DNA of 64,000 bases from NCBI RefSeq assembly GCF_009730915.1, contig NC_052472.1:19436382-19500381 (forward strand). Direction: 5' to 3'. Positions 56,782 to 64,000 of the stretch are shown piece by piece; the first letter of the stretch is position 1, and the number at the start of each line of letters is the position of its first letter. A model generated the notes under the pieces. The model worked only from the letters and a program-made list of their open reading frames with translations, was not told where the DNA came from and ran no database searches. Made by a program: the position numbers and the translations under genes. This stretch comes from Dioscorea cayenensis subsp. rotundata. Its lineage: Eukaryota > Streptophyta > Magnoliopsida > Dioscoreales > Dioscoreaceae.

Positions 56782-58019
56782 TGGGGCGTTTGGTTGGATG
56801 TAGTTGAAAATGCAATGGATTTGTATTTATAAATTCTTGTATTTAAAAATTCAAAAAAGTCAAATTCAGTGTTTGGTTGAATGTATTTGTAATGTTGGAT
56901 CACAAAATTTGGTGTTTGGTTGCAAGGATTTGTAAATTTGGATTTATAAAACATGTATTTGGTTTGATGTGTTTTTGCCTGAATTACATGTTATAGTTAC
57001 CCATGGTGAGGTTACTCTCATCCAACATGATATTATAAATAATTAATATATATTATAAAATATACATTTTATTTTATGTAAATATGCATTCAAATTTTAA
57101 ATATTATAAGTAATTAATATAATTATTATATACTTGATTTATTATAATAAAATATAATATATTAATTATTTATTCAAATAATTAATTTAATATAATATAT
57201 CAATTATATATTATACTACTAGTATTAATTACACTATACTTATATTTTATTTAATATTTTATAAAATAGTGATTAGTTTTATAAAATTAATATACACTCA
57301 AGCAAAAGCAAAATAGGGATGAAGCCACATGGTACTTTTTGCTGTATTTGTTTTTGTTTGGATAGCCAGAAATTATGCCATAATCCGTACAATATTACAT
57401 AATTTAACATTTTCTAAGAATTACGTCATATTGGCTGTTTGGGTACTTATTTTAGAGTATAAAATTATGGCATAATACAGGTATTATGGCAAAAAAGAAT
57501 ATTTTCTCATTGTAAAAAGTCTCTCTCTTCCTTTCCATCTAGCCACCAGCCATGGGTCTACCGACGGTCCGGCCAGCCTCCGGCGACCAGCTGACGGTCC
57601 GGCTGACCTCCGGTGACCGGCCACCGGCGGTCCGGCAGGCCTTCGGCGACCGACCGCTGATCCGGCAGACCTCCAATGAAAAAGAGAAAATATATTTTAA
57701 AAAATAATAATACGGAAAGACTAAAATGCTGAAGTTGTATATGATGGGAATGGGTGTATAAGCAAAATGCTGAAGTTGTATATGATCATTAATAATTTGA
57801 GACGAATATATTTTAAAAAATAATGACTTGTTGTAGTTCCAAATCATGGAGTTGGAACTACGTCCAATTTGGGTGTAGTTCCAAATTCACCCAAAACCAT
57901 AGATAAAGTACTTCAAACTACAACACTTTTTTTAAATCCCCCAAACCATACACCTGATTTGGATCAATCATGTAATTCCAACTCTAATGACTTTCAAATC
58001 CACCAAAACAAACACCCAC
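56782..58019. mobile_element. PIF/Harbinger-type element, TSD TAA
   Basis: 1,238 bp with left end TGGGGCGTTTGGTTGG, right end inverted GTGGGTGTTTGTTTTGG, and TAA at 56779-56781 and 58020-58022. A second symmetrical set of words (TTATGCCATAAT, ATTATGGCATAAT; near 57372 and 57462) suggests a smaller element nested inside. A GC-rich patch (57540-57670) repeats (C/G)CGGTCCGGC(A/C)(G/A)GCC. No transposase. Its right TSD lies directly against the LTR of the next copia element. Confidence 0.72.
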
Positions 58020-58160
58020 TAAATGTTGAGTCTAGCCCATTTGTGGGTTGGATGGAATAAATGGGCTCCAAGCCTATGATGCAAAAATAAGAAGCTATGC
58101 CAATTAATGGAATGCCAAGGGCAAAAGGGTAATCTCATGTGAATGTCCTATTTGTGTAAA

Positions 58161-59675
58161 TGTCAAGCCCCGAACCCGGCTTAACAGACCCGGTGCGCCG
58201 ACAAACGACCGCACACCCACAAGGCCGAGACCCAGTAGGTGTGCAAGGCCTCAGAATCTAATCACACAATGGGAAACACAAAGTTTAGAATTTCAACATC
58301 CAATAGAAGCTAGTGTCATATACATAAATCTTATACTCACACAACTAGACAGTTAACTCAAATTTAGAAATGGAAACATAATAACTCACTAGCCCACTTA
58401 GATGCATGTTGCACTATTCACTTCGGATCTGAAAAAAAAATAACAACAAGATTATGAGCTTGGGAGTGCAGTAAATAACCACTAAAAATATCGGGATCAT
58501 AAAATGTTCAATAATCTTTAAAAACATACAAAATGTAACATAACGAAACAAATATCAAAATGAACCCAAAAATCAGAAATAAATCAAAACAGATTTAATT
58601 TACCAAAATAACGAGTATATAAGTCCCCCAAACAACTAATGCCAAAACAAAACATCATAACTCATTTATTTAAACTCGGTGACCCGAGTCGGATTTCAGA
58701 ACTCATAAGTTTACCTTCGGTGATCCGAGCCAGAATATCAGAAGCCGTTATTCTTCACCGACGGAACGATGCGAAACTATAGTTTATATGTCAGAAGTAT
58801 GTGTCGACACGGTCAGTGTTTAACCCCCAGTGACAGGGTTATTGTACAGTTAATTGGGACTACGAATTTCTATACAAAAATATGTCAGGTCCAAAATTAT
58901 ATCGTCAGTACAATAACACTAAATTTAGTGATCCCGTTTTCTAACAAAAATTAATCCAATTATATCAAATAATCAACTATTAATTAACAACATATTCCAC
59001 ACAATTTAAAAAAATTAATTAAATCTGAAAATAGCATTAAAACAAACATAATTAATCAGGAAAACAATATATATATATATATACACTTTTCCAGCAATCC
59101 AAAGCAAATAAAAAAAAATCATAAATTAAACAGATAAGCTGATTCGGAACCCAGCATTTCAAAGAATAATACCATAATAATCATAAAGTAAATAAATAGA
59201 ATAAATTAGAAAAGGTGTCATGAATTATTCCCGAGCCTTTGAATAATTTAACAGTAAAACCCACGTTAATTAAATAATTACGTAGATATTTATCGTAAAT
59301 AAAAAAATTGCATATACATATATGTACGTATTTATGTATGGTGTACTTACCTGTCTATCGCTCAAAAACCCCCAAAATCCTACGATATTTCTTCGGTAGA
59401 ACCTCACAACGTAAGAGACAAAACCTTGACGGAGAGACCTATCCCCGTCCTCACTGCCGGCACCACACACCAAATCAAAAGAAAAAGAGGAGAAGAGGGG
59501 GAAAAAAAACTAGATCTCTCCCTCTTCTTAATCCAAACAAAGATCCATAATGAGAGAAACAAAGAGGCGGCGGCTAGGGGTTTGAAACCTAAATAAAAGA
59601 TAAATAAATAAAATTCCGTAACTATCATCCATGCACAATTAATAAAGTAATTTAAAAAAATGTGTGGGGCCCATA
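58161..59675. mobile_element. Solo LTR, copy 2 of the 3297-4640 family, TSD GTAAA
   Basis: 1,515 bp starting TGTCAAGCCCCGAACCCGG and ending GGGGCCCATA (final CA mutated to TA). Flanked by GTAAA at 58156-58160 and 59676-59680. Extended similarity to the first copy includes the block around ATCGCTCAAAAACCCC and the CGTCCTC(G/A)CTGCCGGCA word. Inserted into the copia 5' LTR, so it is younger than that insertion. Confidence 0.9.
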
Positions 59676-59930
59676 GTAAAACTCTCATTCTTGGGATAAG
59701 AAAGCAAAGGTGAAAGATAGTGGGAAAAAGTTGAATGAGAAGAAAAGAAAGAGAGTAAAAGATAGAGCTCAAGAAGAAGGAGGAAGTGATTAGGACAAAC
59801 TGGCAAGAAGATCCCGACGATCGGCGCTAAATTTCATCACATTCGTAGGAAGAGCAACCTTGCTATGCAGGTAACCCTCACAAATGGTATCAGAGCCTCA
59901 GGCTGTCAGAAATGTTTCTTGTAATTTAAC

Positions 59931-61640
59931 ATGGAAGGGCAGAATGCATGTGGAATGATAAAATTAACCCAATCGAATTATTCGATTTGGAAGCAAAAGA
60001 TGCAAGACTTGCTTATGATAAAGGACATGTATTTGCCAGTGATGGGCAAAGAAAAGCTAGAGAAGATGACTAAAGAATAATGGGAAATACTACATCTAAA
60101 GGCTGCTACAGCGATGAGGTAATGGGTAGATGTTAGTATATTTCATCATATCTCTAAAGAAGTCAAGGCCGATGAACTCTGAGAGGCCATGTATGAGAAG
60201 AATACATTTAGGAACAAGTCCACAATCATTCAAAGGCTTGTAAACTTGAAGTACATAGATGGAAAAAGTATAACAGAGTATACTAGTGACTTCCATAGCT
60301 TAGTAAATTAATTTACCTCCATGAAGATGCCTCTTAGGCCCTGTTTGGCTTACGGAATAGGAATGGGAATAGGGGGAATGGGAAAAGGAGAGGAATGAGA
60401 ATTTGAATAAGAGGAATGTGGATAATGTGTTTGGTTTGAGGGAATAAGGATTGAGAATAGAAAAAGTAAAAATGTAGAATGTAGTAAAATTACATCAATA
60501 CCCTTGTAGGTAAAAAAGTATGATGTTATATAAGATAATGGATTATGTTTAATGATAAATATTTAACATTATTTATTATTAATATTTATGATATAAATAC
60601 ATATTTCAATATATTATAATTATATAATTAATGTTAATAGTTTATTTAGCTATTATATATTTATTAAATCAGTTAATATCATGAACTACGTTTAATTAAG
60701 TTAATTTCATTTATTGATTTTAATTTTAATTTTTCAAAATAATTTAATTGCATTATTTAATAATTAAAGTTAAATATGTAAATATGTTGTAAATATGTAA
60801 ATATTTAATTATATTATTTAAAGTATTAATTTAATATTTTATTTTAGTTATTTGTATTAATTTTAATTATTGCACTTAATTATTTACGTTAATAATATTT
60901 TTAATAAAACATAAAAAAAAACATAAAACTTTTATTTATGAAAAAATTTAATAATAGTACTTATTTTAAGTATTATATCTAATTTTAAGTTATTATAATT
61001 TAATACATTTAATTAATACAGAATGACCTACTTGAGGTATAATAGTAATTATATAGCTCAGGAATACTTCTCCCCCCATTTTTGGGTGGAATACAATGCC
61101 TCTCCAAAGAGTAATCCTTTTTCCCATGCATGAGGGTAACCCATGTCTTTCCTGGTTACCAAATAAGGGCTTGGAAATGGGATTCCCATTCCCAAGCCTT
61201 CAATCCATGATCGAAACGCCCCCTTAAAGATGAGTTGCAACTCCTAAGCTTCTTGCTAGATAGTTGGAAAACTTTGGTGGTATCTCTGAGTACTTCAACA
61301 CTAGGTGGAAAGTTAACCATGGAAATGGTTAAGGAAAGTCTATTGGGTGAAGAGGCTAGGAGGAAGGAAAAAGGTAATACTTCCTTGGGTGTTCTTGTTT
61401 CAAAAAAGCCAGCAGGTCGTGGTAGAAGCAAGAGCAGGTATCCTCAAGGTTATCGCAACAAAGATACATCCAGAGGCCGGATGAAGAACAAGAAGAACAT
61501 CAAGTGCTTTTTCACTGTAACAAGATGAGCCACATGAAAAAAGAGTGTAGGCTCCTTAAAAGAGAATAGAGTGATGGAAGTAAAGAGGAGAAGGAGACTA
61601 ACACAGTAGCCACAAAGGGTGACATCAGTGTCATTTGTTG
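59931..61640 (+). pseudogene. Copia gag remnant split by a MITE
   Basis: Begins MEGQNACGMIKLTQSNYSIW and continues through KMQDLLMIKDMYLPV, with in-frame stops, to SMKMPL at 60336. The PIF-type element interrupts here. After it gag resumes as KDELQLLSFLLDSWKTLVVS, then a basic Gly/Arg/Lys stretch, then the zinc knuckle HCNKMSHMKKECRLLKRE (about 61515-61565, with a small frame change just before it). Several stops make it non-functional. Confidence 0.88.
60337..61223. mobile_element. PIF-type MITE inside copia gag, TSD TTA
   Basis: 887 bp flanked by TTA (60334-60336, 61224-61226). Left end GGCCCTGTTTGGCTTACGG, right end inverted GGGGGCGTTTCGATCATGG, with subterminal GGAATGGGAAT on the left matched by ATTCCCATTCC on the right. 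Removing it together with one TTA rejoins the gag frame (MPL then KDEL), which fixes both boundaries. The interior is very AT-rich with no coding capacity. Confidence 0.9.
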
Positions 61641-62180
61641 TGATGATTGTCTTAATATTGTGAGCCAAGAGAGTGACTAGGTGTTTGATTCAGAAGCTTC
61701 ATTCTATGTCACTCCCATGGTAGCTTCTTTTCTACCTACTCTAGTGGTGATTTTGGAAATGTCAAAATGGGTAACAGTGGTGCATCTAAAATAGTGGGTA
61801 TCGTAGACATTTTCTTGGAGACCAATTAGTTAGGGGCTCAAGCTAGTACTCAAGGATGTTAGGCATGTTCCATACATTCGCCTAAATTTGATATCTACAG
61901 GTTAACTTGATGATGATGGGTTTATCAGTTGGTTTGGTAAGAGCAACTGCAAGCTCACCAAAGGTTCCTTAGTGGTTGCTAGAGGGAAGAAGGTAAACAC
62001 ACTCTATGATATGAAAGCTAAATTACATATAGGAGAGTTGATGCATGACATTTATTCACATTACCAAAGATCAGAGGTCCAAGCTTGATGCATGACAAAG
62101 CGAAGTAGTGCATTTTCTTGGGTTATAGTCATGAAGAGTTTGGGTACAGATTGTGGGATTAAGTAAACAAAAAGGTTGTC
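61641..62180 (+). pseudogene. Copia protease / shortened integrase region
   Basis: A protease-like segment (VFDSEASFYVTP; Glu where copia protease has the catalytic D(S/T)G context) leads into the pre-integrase segment (KVNTLYDMKAKL). It then jumps to the integrase C-terminal string CIFLGYSHEEFGYRLWD. Most of the integrase core is missing, so there is an internal deletion near 62050-62110. Confidence 0.75.
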
Positions 62181-62550
62181 AGGAGCAGAGATGTTATATT
62201 TCTGGAAGATCAAATGGCTTAACTTTGATGAGCAAGGAAAGACCTCTAGTTCCTCAGTTAAGATTCTTGTTAGTGTTGATCCAGTTCCCTCTCTTGATCA
62301 TAGTTCAACTCAAGGGGGAGATGCCCAAGAAAACGGAATGATGTTATTCCTGATGAAGTTATCCCTGTTGAAGATATAGAGCCAATCTTCAACACAGCCA
62401 GTTGAGCCCCAAATGAGAAGGTCTACTAGAGATTGCCATCCCTCTAGTAGATGTAGTGTTAATGATTATGTTATGCTCAGGAATGGGGGAAGGCCAAATA
62501 CATATGTTGAAGCCATGGAACATGAGAAGAAGTAGGAGTGGTTTGGAGCT

Positions 62551-63840
62551 ATGCAAGAGGAGATGAAATCCTTGTGTGAGAACCACACCTATGATTTGGT
62601 AAAGTTGCCAAAGGGCATGAAGACACTCAAGAACAAGTGGGTGTACAAGTTGAAGATTGAAAGTAATAGCTCACAACCAAAGTACAAGGCGAGGTTAGTT
62701 GTGAAGGGATTTAGTCAAAAGAAAGTTATTGACTTTAAAGAAATAATTTCTCTAGTTGTGAAGATGTCATCCATTAGAATTGTTCTTGGTTTAGCTTCTA
62801 GCCTAAATCTGGAGGTGGAACAACTTGATATGAAAACTGCATTCCTTCATGGTGATTTAGAGGAGAAAATATATATGGAGCAACCATAAGGGTTCAAAGT
62901 CAATGGCAAAAAAAATCTAGTGTGCAGATTGAGAAAAAGCATGTATAGACTCAAACAAGCACCAAGGCGGCAGTGGTACAAGAAGTTTGATTCCTTTATG
63001 ATGACTCAAGTAAACAATAGAATATCTGCTGATTGAAGACTTGAAGAGACAGTTGATTAAGTCATACTTTGATATGAAGGACTTGAGCACAATGAAACAT
63101 ATTCTTGGTATAAAAATTTCCAGTAACAGGATGAATGGGAAGTTATGGTTGTCTGAAGAAGCCTACATTGAGAAAGTTCTTGAGAGGTTCAACATGAGTA
63201 CCACCAAGGCTGTTGATTCTCCATATGCAAGTCATGTCAAACTCAGTTCAAATTATTGTCCCTCAAGTGACAAAAGGAAGGAGGAGATGAACCGAGTTCC
63301 ATATGCATCCACTGTTGGTAGTTTGATGTATGCCATGGTGTGTACAATGCCAGATATCGCTCATGCTGTTGGAGTTGTGAGCAAATTTCTCTCAAATCCG
63401 GGGAAGGAGCTCTGGGCTGCATTGAAGTAGATATTGAGGTATCTTAGAAGTGCTTCCCATGTATGTTTGTGCTCTGGTAAAGGTGAACCTATTTTGCATG
63501 GGTACATAGATTCGGACATGGTAGACGATGTGAACTCTAGAAAATCAGTTTTAGGGTTCATGATGACTTTTGCAGGGAGAACTGTTTCTTGACAGTCAAA
63601 GCTACAGAAGTGTGTTGCACTATCCACCATAAAAGCTGAGTACATTTCAATTATTGAGGGTTGCAAGCAGGCTTTGTGGATGAAGAAGTTCCTTGAAGAA
63701 CTAGGTATGCAACATGAGAAGTGCACGGTTTATTGTGACAGTCAGAGCGTCATCCATTTTTTCAAGAATTCAACATTCCATTTGAAGCCCAAGTATATCA
63801 ATGTTAGATATCATTGGATTCGAGATGTTTTTTAAGCCAA
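62551..63840 (+). pseudogene. Copia reverse transcriptase / RNase H remnant
   Basis: Reverse transcriptase start MQEEMKSLCENHTYDL and core NKWVYKLKIESN, YKARLVVKGFSQKK, QLDMKTAFLHGDLEEKIYME, then, after a stop, SMYRLKQAPRRQWYKKFDSF. The sequence skips the YVDD catalytic block (deletion near 63005-63030) and resumes at LKRQLIKSYFDMKDLSTMKH. RNase H follows (GYIDSDMVDD, ALSTIKAEYISIIEGCKQAL, VYCDSQSVIHF) with stops. Confidence 0.9.
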
Positions 63841-64000
63841 AGAGTTAAACTTGGAGAAGATTCACACAAGTGAGAATGGATCTGATATGTTCACTAAGGC
63901 ATTATGCAAGGAGAAGCTTGAGGCATGTTGGGAAAGAACAGGGTTTATAAAGCCCCCCAAATGCTACCGAGAGGGAGAATTATTGAGTCCAACTCATTTG

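Larger units (their letters stand above)
58024..64000 (+). mobile_element. Copia retrotransposon, nested insertions, 3' end cut by the window
   Basis: The 5' LTR starts TGTTGAGTCTAGCCC at 58024. It is split by a solo LTR (58161-59675) and resumes at 59681, ending CCTCACA at 59882. Primer-binding site TGGTATCAGAGC (59885-59896, initiator-tRNA-Met type). Gag starts at 59931, and pol follows with many stops. The polypurine tract GAGAGGGAGAA (63969-63979) precedes a 3' LTR start, TATTGAGTCCAACTC (63981), whose remainder is outside. Gag is split by a MITE (60337-61223). Confidence 0.92.

Noticed and set aside
59404..59772. 122-codon minus-strand frame near the solo LTR
   Set aside because: Lies across the solo LTR end and copia LTR; composition is that of T-rich chance translation.
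1..64000. CRISPR arrays, operons or phage-like systems
   Set aside because: The DNA is eukaryotic; tandem repeats seen are minisatellites or microsatellites without regular spacers.

Overview
This is plant nuclear DNA, AT-rich and intron-bearing. Plant-only families are present: a plant m6A writer subunit, FAR1-type zinc fingers, a TIR-NB-ARC-TPR protein and a plant mobile domain. Copia, gypsy, PIF/Harbinger, hAT and SINE elements are dense. A low-GC angiosperm, possibly a monocot, fits, but I cannot name the species.

Layout. 1-10.1 kb is mostly transposon debris: a minus-strand copia remnant cut by the window edge, two copies of one SINE with target-site duplications (TSDs), a solo LTR (3297-4640) with a TGTAC TSD, and a plant-mobile-domain fragment. 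10.2-15.1 kb (minus) holds the METTL14-like m6A methyltransferase subunit MTB, six coding exons, with three apparent +1 frameshifts. 15.05-34.56 kb is a large tandem segmental duplication. Unit A (15050-25337) and unit B (25438-34562) each carry the MTB promoter and 5' end, a nine-exon HAD-like hydrolase gene and scrambled gypsy integrase remnants. An inverted piece of the HAD gene sits at the junction. Unit B gained a PIF/Harbinger-type element and an hAT MITE, and unit A keeps the empty sites. 34.6-36.1 kb looks organelle-derived (tentative). 38.97-41.83 kb (plus) is a three-exon gene with three FAR1 DNA-binding domains and no transposase domain. 42.57-47.5 kb is a PIF-type element followed by a complete but internally deleted copia (TSD AAAAC). 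51.4-54.3 kb (plus) is an intact intronless TIR-NB-ARC-TPR gene with a short uORF ending exactly at its start codon. 55.67 kb is a tRNA-Leu(CAA). 56.2-64 kb is a minisatellite, another PIF-type element and a nested copia: its 5' LTR is split by a second solo LTR of the 3297 family, and its gag is split by a third type of PIF-like MITE.

How the genes relate. MTB acts in mRNA m6A methylation, FAR1-type proteins bind DNA, and TIR-NB-ARC-TPR proteins are linked to immunity and cell death. No operon-like logic is expected; they are neighbours separated by transposons. The most informative features are structural: dated insertions with empty sites, a templated inversion at a duplication breakpoint, an orphan MTB promoter, an hAT-like element inside a 49-bp direct repeat, and six frame-breaking length changes that all look like homopolymer insertions, which may be assembly error rather than decay.
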